A DNA stretch of 64,000 nucleotides. Source: Chlorobium phaeovibrioides (GTDB lineage Bacteria > Bacteroidota > Chlorobiia > Chlorobiales > Chlorobiaceae). This document shows, piece after piece, positions 37,575 to 48,419 of the stretch. The translations under genes and the position numbers were made by a program. Within the stretch, counting starts at the first letter, position 1, and the number at the start of each line of letters is the position of its first letter. The notes under the pieces are model-generated. The model ran no database searches. It was not told where the DNA came from and was given only the letters and a program-made list of their open reading frames with translations. The DNA lies in NCBI RefSeq assembly GCF_003968655.1, contig NZ_RXYK01000002.1, positions 1-64,000 of the forward strand. Reading direction: 5' to 3'.

Positions 37575-38282
37575 ATGCTGACATTACTTGCGATTCTTAC
37601 CGTGAGCTACATCATCGGCTCCATTCCTACCAGCATCATGGCTGGAAAGATGATGAAGGGCATTGACATCAGAAACTTCGGTAGCGGAAATGCCGGCGGA
37701 ACCAACGCGTTCCGGGTTCTGGGATGGAAAACCGGACTGACCGTCACCCTGATTGACATCGTCAAAGGTGTTGTTGCCGCTGTGTCGGTCGTCGCCTTTT
37801 TCCGTCACCACCCGATAGGGGCGTTCCCCGACATCAATGAGGTGGCGCTTCGTCTTCTTGCGGGCATGAGTGCCGTCATCGGCCATGTCTTTACCGTTTT
37901 TGCCGGGTTCAAAGGGGGCAAGGGGGTCAGTACCGCCGCAGGAATGCTTATAGGTATTGCTCCAGTGAGCATGCTGATGGTCATAGGCATTTTTCTCCTG
38001 ACCGTCTGGTTCTCCCGTTATGTTTCTGTGGCTTCCATTTTTGCTGCTGTAGCATTCCCCCTCATCATCGCCATACGGAAGTATGTGTTTGAGCTTGGTG
38101 GAGGGCTTGACTATTACATCCGCCTGTTCGGCGAGTCATTCTCATTTCATGACAGCCTTGACTACCACCTGATAATTTTCGGCCTTCTGGTGGCTTTTGC
38201 CATTCTCTTTACCCATCGGGCCAATATCCGCCGCCTTATTTCCGGGACGGAAAACCGCGTGACATTCAGAAAGCATGCATAA
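37575..38282 (+). CDS. plsY: Glycerol-3-phosphate acyltransferase PlsY
   Basis: 235 residues, an inner-membrane enzyme that acylates glycerol-3-phosphate from acyl-phosphate at the first step of phospholipid synthesis. The family motifs are [15 protein letters not shown] (motif 1), [15 protein letters not shown] (motif 2) and [13 protein letters not shown] (motif 3). It is somewhat longer than usual because of an insertion around residues 165-205. gpsA, which makes its substrate, starts 18 bases later: a sensible operon. Confidence 0.94.
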   Translation: MLTLLAILTVSYIIGSIPTSIMAGKMMKGIDIRNFGSGNAGGTNAFRVLGWKTGLTVTLIDIVKGVVAAVSVVAFFRHHPIGAFPDINEVALRLLAGMSAVIGHVFTVFAGFKGGKGVSTAAGMLIGIAPVSMLMVIGIFLLTVWFSRYVSVASIFAAVAFPLIIAIRKYVFELGGGLDYYIRLFGESFSFHDSLDYHLIIFGLLVAFAILFTHRANIRRLISGTENRVTFRKHA

Positions 38283-38300
38283 GCGACTCGTTCTCAGCTG

Positions 38301-39302
38301 ATGGATATTTCGGTACTCGGTGCTGGCAGCTGGGGAACCACACTTGCCATTCTTCTGGCTGAAAAGGGGTACCGGGTGAAACTGTGGGCCCATCGGCCGG
38401 CATTTGCGGAGCAGCTTCGGCGCGATCGTGAAAATACCAGTTACCTAAAGGGGTCAATTTTCCCCCCTTCACTGGAGGTTGAATCCGATCTTTCCCTTGC
38501 GCTTCAAGACACCTCCATGATAGTGACGGCAGTGCCTTCACAGGCGCTTCGCGAAACTGTACGACAGTTCAGCTCTCTTCGGCTTGAGGGGCGCACTGTG
38601 GTTAATGTGGCGAAAGGTATTGAGGTGGGGAGCGGCAAACGCATGTCGGAGGTTCTGGCTGACGAACTTCCCAATCTTCTTCCCTCTCAGGTTGCCGCCC
38701 TGTATGGGCCCAGCCATGCAGAAGAGGTTGCCCGCAACCAGCCTACTACAGTTGTGGCATCCTCCCCTTCCATTGAAACCGCTGAAGCGGTGCAGGAGGT
38801 TTTCCATACGGGGATGTTCCGGGTCTATGTCAACACCGATATTGTGGGCGTGGAAGTTGCCGGTTCGGTCAAGAACATCATCGCCATAGCGGCGGGTATT
38901 TCCGATGGCATCGGTTTCGGTGACAACGCCAAGGCGGCCATCATTACCCGTGGGATGGCGGAAATATCCCGCTTTGCGCTGAAGCTGGGTGGTGATCCCA
39001 TGACTATTTCAGGACTTTCGGGCATTGGTGACCTGGTCGTAACCTGCCTGAGCCGGCACAGCCGGAACCGTTTTGTTGGTGAGGAGATCGGAAAGGGGCG
39101 CACGCTTGAGGACATTGTCTCCCATATGAACATGGTTGCTGAAGGAGTGCATACCTCCCGTGCGGTTTATGAGCTGAGCAGTTCGCTCGATGTGGACATG
39201 CCCATCACCCGCGCGGTTTACGAAATGCTGTTTGAGGGGAAGGCTGCAGAGGAGGCGATTCTTGATCTTATGACCAGGGAGCCAAAGCCCGAGCGCGACT
39301 GA
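38301..39302 (+). CDS. gpsA: Glycerol-3-phosphate dehydrogenase [NAD(P)+]
   Basis: 333 residues reducing dihydroxyacetone phosphate to sn-glycerol-3-phosphate. The N-terminal Rossmann fold has [16 protein letters not shown]; then come [10 protein letters not shown], the catalytic lysine in [14 protein letters not shown] (about 190) and [12 protein letters not shown]. It supplies PlsY, encoded just upstream. Confidence 0.95.
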   Translation: MDISVLGAGSWGTTLAILLAEKGYRVKLWAHRPAFAEQLRRDRENTSYLKGSIFPPSLEVESDLSLALQDTSMIVTAVPSQALRETVRQFSSLRLEGRTVVNVAKGIEVGSGKRMSEVLADELPNLLPSQVAALYGPSHAEEVARNQPTTVVASSPSIETAEAVQEVFHTGMFRVYVNTDIVGVEVAGSVKNIIAIAAGISDGIGFGDNAKAAIITRGMAEISRFALKLGGDPMTISGLSGIGDLVVTCLSRHSRNRFVGEEIGKGRTLEDIVSHMNMVAEGVHTSRAVYELSSSLDVDMPITRAVYEMLFEGKAAEEAILDLMTREPKPERD

Positions 39303-39322
39303 ATGTTCCAGGGGGGCGCCCT

Positions 39323-39823
39323 TCAGTGGTCGTGATTCTTTTCAGGATGTTCATGCCACAGGGTTTCTCCCTTCTCTTTTCCTGCCTCCTTCCATTCCGC
39401 AACATCCAGGTCAATGCGCACCACGCTGCATGGTGAAAGATGGTGCGGCGCATTCCTTCCCATGCGGTTGGCAAATTCGCTCATGGCGGGGTTGTGGCCG
39501 AACAGCATCAGGCTCTCTGCGCTGTCGGGGACGCTTTGTGCCAGTTCCAGCAGTTCATCAGCACCTCCATGGTATATCCCCATCTCCATATGGATTGTTT
39601 CCTTCCCGATTCCGAAGGCTTCTGCAAACGCTTCAGCGGTGCTGAGCGCTCTTTTGGCAGGGCTGCTGATGAGAATGTCGGGTTTCGGCCCTTTTTTTGC
39701 TGCAATGGCTGCCGCAATGAGAGGCGCGTCATTCATCCCTTTCTCGTTCAGTGTCCGTTCAAAGTCGGAGCAGTTACTGTTCCAGTCTGATTTTGCATGC
39801 CGTGCGAGGTAAAGGGTTTTCAT
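39323..39823 (-). CDS. sixA: SixA-type histidine phosphatase
   Basis: 166 residues of the histidine phosphatase superfamily. The phosphorylated His is in LARHAKSDW (RHA, about residue 9), with the second catalytic His in LFGHNP (about 109) and the arginine of SSPAKRALSTAE. SixA removes phosphate from phosphohistidine in phosphorelay or PTS proteins; the target here is unknown. Its start overlaps the nagZ stop by 4 bases, so it belongs to the clpB-nagZ-sixA unit. Confidence 0.82.
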   Translation of the reverse strand: MKTLYLARHAKSDWNSNCSDFERTLNEKGMNDAPLIAAAIAAKKGPKPDILISSPAKRALSTAEAFAEAFGIGKETIHMEMGIYHGGADELLELAQSVPDSAESLMLFGHNPAMSEFANRMGRNAPHHLSPCSVVRIDLDVAEWKEAGKEKGETLWHEHPEKNHDH

Positions 39824-40968
39824 TGGTTTCTTACTTTTTGAGAGGTGGGGAGGAGCTGCTTTTTGAGTGTTGTGACGCGAATGAACGATGCGTCAATCTG
39901 CTGTTGGGATATGGTTCCTTTCTTGACCAGAGACCGTATGATTTTTGCAGCTTTCCCTGCAATATGAGGCTCATATTTTGAAGTGTTGTTGGCAAAGACG
40001 AGGATGTCCACTCCCGCATTGATGGCCAGCGCAATGGCCTCTTCAAGGCCGTAGTGGTCAGCAATGGCCTTCATCTGCATGTCGTCACTGAGAACCACTC
40101 CGCGGAACCCCAGTTCGTTTCGGAGCAATCCTGTCACGGTCGGTTTTGAGAGTGTGGCGGGATATCGGGGGTCAAGCGTGGCGTTGAAAACATGAGCTGT
40201 CATGATGGCGCCACTGAACCCATCTGCGATGAGGCGCCGGTAGGGAAGCAGCTCGTCCGGCGACCACGAGGCGGATACATCGGTAAAGTCAAGATGTGAG
40301 TCGGTCGTTGAGCTCCCGTGACCGGGAAAATGCTTGAGGGTGCCGAGAACGCCCTCTTTTTCAAATGCATCAAGCGTCAGTGCGGCATTTCGGGTCACCC
40401 GGTCCGCTTCAGCCGAAAAACTTCTGCCGAGCAGGCCGATGACCGGATTCCGGGGGTTGGTATTGAGATCAACCACCGGCGCGAGATTCATGGTGATATG
40501 GAGGCTTCGGAGGGTGCGGGCGGTTCTCCGGGCAGCGGTGGTGGTGGTGTCGGGATTGTTGACGCTCCCCAGATACTCCGCCGTTACCGATGGGGGGAAG
40601 CCTGCTGACTCTTTGAGGCGCGAGACTTTTCCTCCTTCCTGATCAATGGCAATGAGAAGAGGGGTCTGTGAGAGCGCCTGCAGATCGCGGGTAAGATGAG
40701 CGAGCTGTTCGGGGCTGACGATGTTGCGGGGGCGTGAACGGGACGGAACATCATAGTCAAAGAGTACGACTCCTCCTATGTGGTTCTCCCTGATGGCGCG
40801 CTGGATATCGGGTGAACTCGCAGCTGTCGTTCCCCGGAATCCTACCATGAGCATCTGCCCTATTTTAATGGAGAGGCTGTCAGCGGCATGGCTGCCGCCT
40901 GCTGCTGCTATGGAGGGCGGCAGCAGCAAGGCTCCTAAAAGGAGTACAGTAAGCTTCAGCTGCATCAT
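39820..40968 (-). CDS. nagZ: Glycoside hydrolase family 3, beta-N-acetylhexosaminidase-like
   Basis: 382 residues with a signal peptide ([25 protein letters not shown]), so exported. The GH3 barrel has [49 protein letters not shown] (His general acid/base region typical of NagZ) and [11 protein letters not shown] (nucleophile Asp). NagZ enzymes free GlcNAc from muropeptides; E. coli NagZ is cytoplasmic, whereas an exported form is common elsewhere. The start overlaps the ClpB-like stop (40965-40968). Confidence 0.9.
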   Translation of the reverse strand: MMQLKLTVLLLGALLLPPSIAAAGGSHAADSLSIKIGQMLMVGFRGTTAASSPDIQRAIRENHIGGVVLFDYDVPSRSRPRNIVSPEQLAHLTRDLQALSQTPLLIAIDQEGGKVSRLKESAGFPPSVTAEYLGSVNNPDTTTTAARRTARTLRSLHITMNLAPVVDLNTNPRNPVIGLLGRSFSAEADRVTRNAALTLDAFEKEGVLGTLKHFPGHGSSTTDSHLDFTDVSASWSPDELLPYRRLIADGFSGAIMTAHVFNATLDPRYPATLSKPTVTGLLRNELGFRGVVLSDDMQMKAIADHYGLEEAIALAINAGVDILVFANNTSKYEPHIAGKAAKIIRSLVKKGTISQQQIDASFIRVTTLKKQLLPTSQKVRNQ

Positions 40969-42290
40969 GTGCTTTTGCCACCCGTAAAGGTAAGTGCTCC
41001 CTCTTGGAGATCAATGGCCACGCTTTCCCCCTCCCTGATTGTTCCTTCAAGTATCAGTTCTGAAATGCGGTTGGTGAGCTTCCGCTGCATGACTCTTTTC
41101 AGCGGCCGGGCGCCGAACGCAGGATCAAACCCCGCATCGGCAAGCCACTGGAGGGCATCCTCCGAAATGGTGAGGCTGATGTGCTGGCGAAGTGCCGTGT
41201 CGCGTATGAGATTGAACTGAATCAAGACGATTTTTTTCAGATCCTCTCTTGTGAGCGGTGAAAAGAGTATGATTTCATCTATCCGGTTCAAAAACTCGGG
41301 CCGGACCTGCTGCTTGAGCAGGGTGAAAAGTTTTTCCTGCAGCCCTTCAAGCACATCCTCGCGTTTCTGGCCGTCAATTTTCTCCATCTCCGACTGTATC
41401 AGCTGAGCGCCGATATTGCTGGTCATGATAATGATGGTGTTCTTGAAGTTCACTGTTCTTCCCTTGCTGTCTGTCAGTCGGCCCTCGTCAAGAATCTGGA
41501 GCAGAATGTTGAAGACATCGGGGTGCGCTTTTTCAATTTCGTCAAGCAGCAGCACGGAAAACGGTTTGCGCCGGACCGCTTCGGTCAGCTGTCCCCCTTC
41601 CTCATAGCCGACATAACCTGGAGGGGCACCCACAAGACGGCTGACCGTGTGCGACTCCATATACTCACTCATGTCAATGCGTATCATCGCCTCATCGTCG
41701 TCAAAGAGGTAGTCTGCAAGGGTTCTTGCGAGCTCTGTTTTTCCTACACCGGTGGGACCGAGGAAGATAAAGGAGCCAATGGGTCGTTTCATGTCGCCCA
41801 TTCCCGCTCTTGAGCGTTTTACCGCGTCGCTGACCGCTGTGACGGCTTCGTTCTGCCCTATGACTCTGGCGTGCAGTTCCTCCTCTATGTGCAACAGTTT
41901 CTGGCGTTCCGACTGCAGCATTCTGCTCACAGGAATGCCTGTCCATTTTGCCACAATTTCAGCAATGTCCTCCGCATCTATCTCCTCTTTCATGATCAAT
42001 TCGCCCGCCGCCTGCCGGCTCTCCATCTGGCGGCTGTTCTCCTCTATGGCTTTTTCTATCTCTCCGGTTTTTCCATAACGGATTTCAGCAACCTTGCCGT
42101 AGTTGCCCTGCCGTTCATATTCCTCTGCTTCAACCCGCAGGTTTTCAAGCTGCGATTTCAGATCGCGCGACTGCCGGAGCAGTTCTTTTTCTGCATCCCA
42201 TTTTGCCTTGATGAGTGTCTGCTCTCCGACGAGGTCGGCCAGCTGTTTCTCTATCTCTTTGAGTCGCTCTTTTGTGTCAGTGCTGCTCAT
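40965..42290 (-). CDS. Short ClpB-like chaperone: M-domain part plus second AAA+ module only
   Basis: 441 residues, half the length of ClpB (about 860). Residues 1-115 match the C-terminal half of the ClpB coiled-coil M domain. Then come the D1-D2 linker [18 protein letters not shown], Walker A GPTGVGKT (178-185), the [16 protein letters not shown] pore loop, Walker [14 protein letters not shown], sensor motifs and the C-terminal D2 small domain ([15 protein letters not shown]). The N-domain and the first AAA+ ring are absent. Only 78 bases separate it from the divergent kdsA and no remnant of the missing part is visible there, so this is a stable short gene, not a fresh frameshift. It could be an accessory disaggregase subunit. 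Confidence 0.85.
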   Translation of the reverse strand: MSSTDTKERLKEIEKQLADLVGEQTLIKAKWDAEKELLRQSRDLKSQLENLRVEAEEYERQGNYGKVAEIRYGKTGEIEKAIEENSRQMESRQAAGELIMKEEIDAEDIAEIVAKWTGIPVSRMLQSERQKLLHIEEELHARVIGQNEAVTAVSDAVKRSRAGMGDMKRPIGSFIFLGPTGVGKTELARTLADYLFDDDEAMIRIDMSEYMESHTVSRLVGAPPGYVGYEEGGQLTEAVRRKPFSVLLLDEIEKAHPDVFNILLQILDEGRLTDSKGRTVNFKNTIIIMTSNIGAQLIQSEMEKIDGQKREDVLEGLQEKLFTLLKQQVRPEFLNRIDEIILFSPLTREDLKKIVLIQFNLIRDTALRQHISLTISEDALQWLADAGFDPAFGARPLKRVMQRKLTNRISELILEGTIREGESVAIDLQEGALTFTGGKST

Positions 42291-42368
42291 GGTTCATGCT
42301 GGTTTGATTGACGGGTGTGATTAAACGGATAATGTTGTAAATTTAACGATTACCTTCTCAACATTGCA

Positions 42369-43244
42369 ATGTTCGGGGTATTCTCTGTTTCTCAATATCA
42401 ACACTCCTCTGCCGTGCAAAAGTTCTCGATTGGCCCTATTGAATTCTCTTCAACCAAAAGCCCCCTTCTGATTGCTGGCCCCTGCCTTATTGAGAGTCGG
42501 GAGATGGCTATTGAAGTTGCTGAAGAGCTGCGGCGCATAACAGCCGCAACGGGCGTTCAGTTTATTTTCAAAGGTTCATACCGCAAGGCCAACCGGACAT
42601 CAGGCAGCTCCTTTACCGGAATTGGTGACGAGAAGGCTCTTGAGGTGCTTGCCGATATAGGCAGGACATACGGTATGCCGGTGCTTACTGATGTGCATGA
42701 AACCAAAGATGTTGCATTGGCTTCGCGGTATGTTGATGTGCTGCAGATACCTGCATTCCTTTCCCGCCAGACCGAGCTTCTTGTGGCTGCCGGAGAGAGC
42801 GGACTTGCCGTCAACATCAAGAAAGGGCAGTTCATGGCGCCGCAGGACATGGCACGCGCTGCCGGCAAGGTTTCAGCAACCGGTAACCGGCGCATCATGC
42901 TGACTGAACGCGGCACAAGTTTTGGTTACAACAACCTTGTTGTTGATTTCAGGGGGCTTGTGAAAATGGCCGAGTCAGGCTGGCCTGTCATTTACGACGC
43001 AACACACAGCTTGCAGCTGCCGGGTGCCGGAGATGGGGTTTCGGGCGGAGAGCGCGGGTATGTTCTGCCGCTGGCACGGGCAGCGGTTGCCACCGGCGTC
43101 AATGGACTGTTTTTTGAGGTGCATCCCGACCCGGAGAGGGCTATGTCGGATGCTGCCACCCAGATTCCTCTCGGCGATTTTGCTCCTCTTGTCAGTCAGT
43201 TGCTCGCTCTTTATGGCTGCGTGCAGTCACTTCCTTCATCCTAA
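42369..43244 (+). CDS. kdsA: 3-deoxy-8-phosphooctulonate synthase (KDO-8-P synthase)
   Basis: 291 residues condensing phosphoenolpyruvate with arabinose-5-phosphate, an early step of lipopolysaccharide core synthesis. Signatures: [71 protein letters not shown] and [11 protein letters not shown]. The N-terminal 15 residues have no family counterpart, so a GTG at 42414 is a possible alternative start. Confidence 0.94.
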   Translation: MFGVFSVSQYQHSSAVQKFSIGPIEFSSTKSPLLIAGPCLIESREMAIEVAEELRRITAATGVQFIFKGSYRKANRTSGSSFTGIGDEKALEVLADIGRTYGMPVLTDVHETKDVALASRYVDVLQIPAFLSRQTELLVAAGESGLAVNIKKGQFMAPQDMARAAGKVSATGNRRIMLTERGTSFGYNNLVVDFRGLVKMAESGWPVIYDATHSLQLPGAGDGVSGGERGYVLPLARAAVATGVNGLFFEVHPDPERAMSDAATQIPLGDFAPLVSQLLALYGCVQSLPSS

Positions 43245-43279
43245 ACCCCACCACATTGTCAGGTTTCCAATACTTCGGT

Positions 43280-43831
43280 ATGCAGCCCTCCCAGGCCGAC
43301 CCGTCTTCACGGGTCAGCCAGGCGCTTAAGGCGGTCCGTGCCCTGTTTTTTCCCATTGACGGAGTGCTGAATGGCAGTCGCATTACCGTTGAGGGCAACG
43401 GTCTTGAACTCTGCTCCATTTCCATACGGGACGCTCTGGGCATAAAGGAGGCTGTTGGTCAGGGGATTCGGGTTGCGGTCTACTCCCCCAGAAGTTCTGA
43501 GGGGTATCGTACCCTTCTGGGTGAACTGGGTGTGAGGGATTTCTATTTTTCTGCCGACGACTTTTTCTCGGCCTATGAGTCGTTTCGTGATCGATACGCC
43601 CTATCTGACGAAGCGTGTGCCTGCATTGGCGACGACATCGGTGACATTCCTGTTCTTGAAAAGGTCGGGTTTCCCGTGACAGCCATCAATGGGGCCGACT
43701 ATCTCCGCAACCGTGTGGGATATATTTCTGCCTATGAGGGAGGCGACGGATGCATTAGGGAGATTGTTGAGATGATTCTGTCCGAGCAGGGGAAATGGCC
43801 CTTTTGTGAAGCCTCTTCTGCTGAAGGGTAA
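43280..43831 (+). CDS. KdsC-like HAD protein lacking the nucleophile Asp
   Basis: 183 residues, fold and size of KDO-8-P phosphatase (KdsC), and placed right after kdsA as expected for that enzyme. However, the catalytic DxDGV motif reads FFPIDGVLNG: the first Asp, which forms the phospho-enzyme in HAD phosphatases, is Pro. Motif II is VYSPRSSEG (similar to TGR/SPR) and motif IV GDDIGDIPVLEKVG is intact. It may therefore be an inactive structural or regulatory paralogue, or the true phosphatase may be elsewhere. Start ATG 43280; a TTG at 43256 is also in frame. Confidence 0.75.
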   Translation: MQPSQADPSSRVSQALKAVRALFFPIDGVLNGSRITVEGNGLELCSISIRDALGIKEAVGQGIRVAVYSPRSSEGYRTLLGELGVRDFYFSADDFFSAYESFRDRYALSDEACACIGDDIGDIPVLEKVGFPVTAINGADYLRNRVGYISAYEGGDGCIREIVEMILSEQGKWPFCEASSAEG

Positions 43832-43867
43832 GGGTTCCGCTGCCGACCTCGGGGTGCAGTGTTGTTT

Positions 43868-44713
43868 TCAGGCTTCCCTGCCCCAGAGCAGTTTCGTCCG
43901 GAGCACTTCGCAGTAGTCGCGGCTGCTGTTGGCCACCAGATTGATGGACTGGTTTGACTTTTTTATCGTCACCACCTCCTGTGGGGCAAGCATTTTACGC
44001 AGATGGCCGTCACAGTTGAGCGGAAAAGCGCCGTCGGGTGCGTCAACAGATACCTCAATACTCTTTTCGTCGCTGATGACTATCGGGCGGACGGTCAGCA
44101 TGTGCGGACAGATGGGGGTGATGACCACCACGCTCGATTTCGGGGCAATGATGGGGCCGCCTGCCGACATTGAATAGGCGGTGGATCCGGTTGAGGTTGC
44201 AATGATGATGCCGTCAGCCCTGTATGAACTGAGCAGTTCGCCGTCAAGCTTTATGATGAATGCGGGAATGCGCGGGTAGGTTCCCTTTTCAATCACGACA
44301 TCGTTGAGGGCCCGGAAATGCTCCGGGCTGCCATTGGTGAGAAGACCTGCTTCAAGCTGTGATCGGGTGTGGATGGAATAGTCGCCATTGAGGAACCGTT
44401 CCACGGCAGGCAGCATCTCTTCTGGCGAGAACTCCGCAAGGAATCCGAGCCGGCCGACATTGACCCCGATGACAGGTTTTGTGACGGAGTGCTGTGAAGT
44501 GAAAAGGAGGGTGCCGTCACCACCGAGCGAAATGAATGCATCACATTGAGTATTGAGCTCTTCAATCGGCGCACTACGATGGCTCCCGGTTTTTTCAGCC
44601 GAAAGCGATTCAAACACATAGTCAACCTTCCTTTCGTCCAGCCACCGGGCAAGCCTGCGGGCAAGATCAATTGCGCTCTGGCGCGACACATTGACAACAA
44701 TTCCAAGGCTCAT
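43868..44713 (-). CDS. nadK: NAD kinase
   Basis: 281 residues; phosphorylates NAD to NADP. Diagnostic motifs are [14 protein letters not shown] (GGDG) and [15 protein letters not shown], followed by PICPHML and the C-terminal beta-rich domain. The start overlaps the tyrA stop by 4 bases (44710-44713). Confidence 0.95.
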   Translation of the reverse strand: MSLGIVVNVSRQSAIDLARRLARWLDERKVDYVFESLSAEKTGSHRSAPIEELNTQCDAFISLGGDGTLLFTSQHSVTKPVIGVNVGRLGFLAEFSPEEMLPAVERFLNGDYSIHTRSQLEAGLLTNGSPEHFRALNDVVIEKGTYPRIPAFIIKLDGELLSSYRADGIIIATSTGSTAYSMSAGGPIIAPKSSVVVITPICPHMLTVRPIVISDEKSIEVSVDAPDGAFPLNCDGHLRKMLAPQEVVTIKKSNQSINLVANSSRDYCEVLRTKLLWGREA

Positions 44714-45579
44714 TTGCGGTTCATCTCCTTCAGCAGGGTATGCTGCCGGTTGGCTTCATTGAATCGTCCTTCAAGTTTTTTCCGGTCATTCCGGCGGACT
44801 TCATCCGCAAGTTCCTTCAGCTCAAGAGAAAACCGTTCAAGTTCATCGGCAATGTTCCCGCTGTTGGTCGAGATGATGTCGCGCCATATGCTCCAGGGGC
44901 TCGCGGCAAGCCTCGCCATGGAGAGAAATCCGGGTCCTGAAGACTCCAGCGCACCGGCGCACCGGGTCATCAGTGCCGTTGATACCAGTTGGGGAAGGTG
45001 GCTGATGCAGGCTGTAACGCGGTCATGCTCCTCGGCGTCCATCAGGCTGATGCGGCATCCTGCCGCCTCAAGCATTTCCCGGAGAAGCGTCCCTCTGAAA
45101 GAGTTGAGATCATCCGGCTCCCCGCAGAGAATCACCCGGCTGCCCCGAATCAACTCTTCACTGCTTTCCCGATAGCCCTGCTGCTCTTTTCCTGCCATCG
45201 GGTGCATGCCGATAAAGGGGATTGAGAGCTCTTTTGCCCGACGGCAGATCATGGTTTTCGTGCTGGACACATCCGCCACCAGAGTGGACTTCGGAGCGAG
45301 CTCTTTGAGTTCATCCAGGAGTGCAATGTTGGTTTCAACTGGAGCGGCAAGCACCACCAGGTCGGCGCTGAAGAGCTCGTTTCTGTTGTCGGTGAAACGG
45401 TCAAGCCCAAGGCACAGGACTGCTTCGCGGTCGCTTTCGCTGAACGAAGGATCGTAGCCGCTCATGACGGGAGAGTTTTTCCCTGCCGGAACACTGGCTT
45501 TCAGTGCCCTGAGGAGCGACATCCCTATCAGTCCGAGGCCGATGAAAGAGACTGTCCTGATGGGCTGGCGGCTGCTCAT
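44710..45579 (-). CDS. tyrA: Prephenate dehydrogenase
   Basis: 289 residues; oxidative decarboxylation of prephenate to 4-hydroxyphenylpyruvate for tyrosine. An N-terminal Rossmann fold has [12 protein letters not shown], and the substrate region has [13 protein letters not shown] and [14 protein letters not shown]. No chorismate mutase or ACT domain is fused. An arogenate-specific variant cannot be excluded by eye. It overlaps pyrE and nadK by 4 bases each. Confidence 0.9.
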
Positions 45580-46166
45580 GCAGAGGGGGAGGGGCTGGCG
45601 GCCCTGCTTCCGGGGGCCTCAATGGGCACGCCGTTACGGCAGAGCGGGCAGGATTCGGCCGGCCAGCTGTGTACCTCAAGCGAGATGACGGAGAATTGAG
45701 AGTCGGCAAGCCTGACAGTGCCGTTGCTTCGGTCGACCACGCAGCCGACGCCAGCAACCTCTGCTCCTGCGGCTTCTACCAGGGCCATCACCTCTGCGAC
45801 CGATCCTCCCGTGGTGATGACATCTTCCACCACCAGTACCCGCTCGTTCTTTTCAAGGCTGAAGCCGCGGCGGATGGTCATTCTGCCGTCCTTGCGCTCT
45901 GCAAAAATTGTTTTGACACCGAGCTGGCGTCCTACTTCGGTGCCGACCACAATCCCTCCGATGGCAGGCGAAATGACTGTGTCCACGCCGCTTTCCCTGA
46001 AATGGTCGGCAATGGCGCTGCAGATAGTGCCGAGATGTTCCGGGTGCTGCAGCACTTTTGCACACTGAAAGTAGGAGTCGCTGTGGCGGCCGGAGGTGAG
46101 CTTGAAATGGCCATCAAGAAGGGCCTGGGTCTCTTTGAATATGCTGAGCATTGCAGAAGTTTCCAT
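45576..46166 (-). CDS. pyrE: Orotate phosphoribosyltransferase
   Basis: 196 residues adding ribose-5-phosphate to orotate. The substrate region [14 protein letters not shown] and the PRPP-binding loop [16 protein letters not shown] are clear. The C-terminal tail holds CPLC and about 20 residues rich in Pro, Ser and Ala without a family counterpart; such tails occur in the Thermus-type subfamily. First gene of pyrE-tyrA-nadK. Confidence 0.93.
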
Positions 46167-46266
46167 TACTATTGCGGGACGGGGTGAAGTGGTGGTGGTT
46201 TATGGAAGGTTTTCATCTGTAAGATAAACAAGCCATGCAGGAAAAGCTACACGAAAAACAGCGCAC

Positions 46267-46695
46267 TTACAGGCTTCCGGAGCTTTCTTCAAGGTAACGG
46301 GTGAGCAGCACGCAGGCGGCTGCCGTGTCGAGCCGCCCCTTTTTCTGGCGATCTTTTCTGCTCCCTCCCGCTGCAGCAAGAATGTGCACGGCCTCACGGG
46401 AGGAGTGGTACTCATCAACCCGTTCAATTGCGACATCGGGAAACGCCTCCCCGAGCTCTGTAATAAAGCGGTCAATGACGCCGGTCATTGCGTTTGTTTC
46501 GCCTCCGGAGCTGAGCGGGTAACCAACAACGAGTGTTGCAATACCGTCCTGGCGTTCAATCTCCTCCAGCGCCCCCTGTAGCCCTTCGCGGCTGAATGTG
46601 CCCACAGGACGGGCAAATATGCGGAGTGGATCGGCCACGGCCAGTCCTATGCGTTTGGTTCCGTAATCAATGCCAACCAGCCGTTTCTTTTGCAT
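46267..46695 (-). CDS. ruvX: Putative pre-16S rRNA nuclease / Holliday junction resolvase
   Basis: 142 residues with the RNase H-like YqgF fold. Motifs: GIDYGTKRIGLAVAD near the N-terminus, TLVVGYPLSSGG in the centre, DEYHSSREAVHIL, and RLDTAAACVLLTRYLE with the last catalytic acid. In E. coli YqgF processes the 16S rRNA 5' end. It may share a leader with the divergent sqr promoter region. Confidence 0.92.
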   Translation of the reverse strand: MQKKRLVGIDYGTKRIGLAVADPLRIFARPVGTFSREGLQGALEEIERQDGIATLVVGYPLSSGGETNAMTGVIDRFITELGEAFPDVAIERVDEYHSSREAVHILAAAGGSRKDRQKKGRLDTAAACVLLTRYLEESSGSL

Positions 46696-46849
46696 TCCTT
46701 ATCTCTGTTGTTGTTCCTCAGGGCTTCTTCGCCCGTTGCCATCTCATCTGTTCGCTTCTGTCTTTTTTTAACAGTATTTTATGGTGTTGCTCTCCGAAAG
46801 GACTTTCCTCAAGCTGCCTCGCACTAAGTATAAACGGGAGAAGATCACC

Positions 46850-48283
46850 ATGGCAAAGGTTGTCATTATCGGCGCCGGCTTTGCAGGCCATACTGCCGCA
46901 ATGTACTTGGGGGACTCCCTGGGTAAAGAGCATGAAATAACGGTTGTCCACAAGTTTGATTATTTCGGATTTGTGCCCTCATGGGTATGGCTCGGTATTG
47001 ATGCGGTCAAGCCCCGGAACACCGTATTCAAGTTAAAGCCGATTTATGACAAATTCAATGTGAACTTCATTCAGGGAGTGGCTGTTTCGGTCCATCCCGA
47101 TAACAACCATGTGGTTCTTGAATCTGCCGGCTCTCCCTCTCAGGTTATACTGGAGTATGACTATCTGATTATTGCAACCGGCGCCCACATGAATTATGAT
47201 GCGACACCCGGTCTCGGACCCCATAAGTTCACCCGGTCTATCTGCCATTTCGATACCGCCATCCAGACTCGTGATGCCTACCTTGAGGCCGTGGAGCGCA
47301 TGAGACGGGGCGAGCGGCGCAAGCTGGTTATCGGTACAGGTCACCCCATGGCCGCCTGCCAGGGAGCGGCATTCGAGTACATCACCAACATCCATCACGA
47401 CCTCACACAAAGAGGATTGCGCGACAGGGCGGATCTTGTATACCTCTCCAATGAACCCGAAATAGGCGACTTCGGCGTTGGCGGCATCAATGTTGTGCGC
47501 CAGGACGGCAGAATTGCCCGTGGGGGCGACCTCATCGAGGATGCCATGGACGAGTTCGGTATTGAAAAAGCAGTCCGCCGCGGCGTACACTCGGTAGATG
47601 AACGCAGTATCCACTGGGAGGATTTTGAGGGCAATTATGGCCAGACCGATTACGATTTTGCCATGCTCATTCCCCAGTCGAAAGGGGTCACCTTTCCCTT
47701 TTTCGACGGTGAGGGGAACGACATCACCTCAAAGGTATGCAACCCGGCAGGTTTCATCTATGCCGATGGCATTTACGGCCTTGAGTACGACGAACTCCGC
47801 CACACACCCCAGGCCTGGCCTGCGCAATACAACCACCCGATCTATAAAAATATTTTCTCCGCCGGCATCGCTTTTGCCCCTCCCGGGCCGATCTCCCGCC
47901 CCCACATCACAAAAAACGGGACAGCCATTATCGCCGGCGCCCCAAGAACCGGCATGATTTCCGGTGTCACCGGCAGGGTGGTCGCCTTCAATGTGATTGA
48001 CCTGATACGGACAGGCCGCATGACCCACCGCGAACGCATGACCGAAATGCTGACCGTCTGCATAGCCTCCAACGGTAAATCCCTCTGGAACGGCTCCGCC
48101 ATTGTCATGATCATCTACCCCGTCGTTCCCGACCACACCCACTACGACAACAGCGAAGGTCGTGACATGTTCGTCACCAGAGTAGAGAGGGGAATCAGCG
48201 GCGCCTGGCTCAAGCAGATGGTGGAAACCACCTTCATGCACAAATTCCAGGGCCGCATCGGCTGGCAGTACATCCCCGAATAA
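46850..48283 (+). CDS. sqr: Sulfide:quinone oxidoreductase family flavoprotein
   Basis: 477 residues. SQR oxidises sulfide to polysulfide or sulfur and passes electrons to the quinone pool, a key phototrophic electron source in green sulfur bacteria. The N-terminal FAD fold has [29 protein letters not shown] and [15 protein letters not shown] are SQR-like. Candidate redox cysteines include one in ACQGAAFEY and one in [13 protein letters not shown]; the FAD-contact C-terminal part has [12 protein letters not shown]. The ATG 46850 has GGGAG nine bases upstream; the frame opens further left. Subtype within the SQR groups is not decided. A 38-codon ORF follows, and the psr operon converges from the right. 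Confidence 0.88.
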   Translation: MAKVVIIGAGFAGHTAAMYLGDSLGKEHEITVVHKFDYFGFVPSWVWLGIDAVKPRNTVFKLKPIYDKFNVNFIQGVAVSVHPDNNHVVLESAGSPSQVILEYDYLIIATGAHMNYDATPGLGPHKFTRSICHFDTAIQTRDAYLEAVERMRRGERRKLVIGTGHPMAACQGAAFEYITNIHHDLTQRGLRDRADLVYLSNEPEIGDFGVGGINVVRQDGRIARGGDLIEDAMDEFGIEKAVRRGVHSVDERSIHWEDFEGNYGQTDYDFAMLIPQSKGVTFPFFDGEGNDITSKVCNPAGFIYADGIYGLEYDELRHTPQAWPAQYNHPIYKNIFSAGIAFAPPGPISRPHITKNGTAIIAGAPRTGMISGVTGRVVAFNVIDLIRTGRMTHRERMTEMLTVCIASNGKSLWNGSAIVMIIYPVVPDHTHYDNSEGRDMFVTRVERGISGAWLKQMVETTFMHKFQGRIGWQYIPE

Positions 48284-48302
48284 CCAAACCACAGGAGACG
48301 CC

Positions 48303-48419
48303 ATGAGGCCCACAACATTCCAAAAGTTCCTGATGCGCTGCCGGCTCTATCAGCTCTGGCGCTTCATCATCCTCAACATCAAAATCCTCAAAGCCGTCCA
48401 TCACGAAAAAACCGCGTAA
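48303..48419 (+). CDS. Small protein, 38 residues, downstream of sqr
   Basis: The stop of sqr is followed by CACAGGAGACGCC and then an ATG at 48303. AGGAGA six bases before the ATG is one of the strongest ribosome-binding sites in the window. The product (MRPTTFQKFLMRCRLYQLW, then RFIILNIKILKAVHHEKTA) is basic, with a hydrophobic or amphipathic central stretch, and could be a membrane-associated peptide. The stop TAA at 48417-48419 lies in the first bases of the 70-bp palindrome. I recognise no family. A role with SQR is inferred from position only. Confidence 0.55.
   Translation: MRPTTFQKFLMRCRLYQLWRFIILNIKILKAVHHEKTA

Noticed and set aside
43256-43279. TTG start for the KdsC-like gene
   Set aside because: An ATG eight codons later (43280) is available and fits the family start; the TTG has no ribosome-binding site at a good distance.
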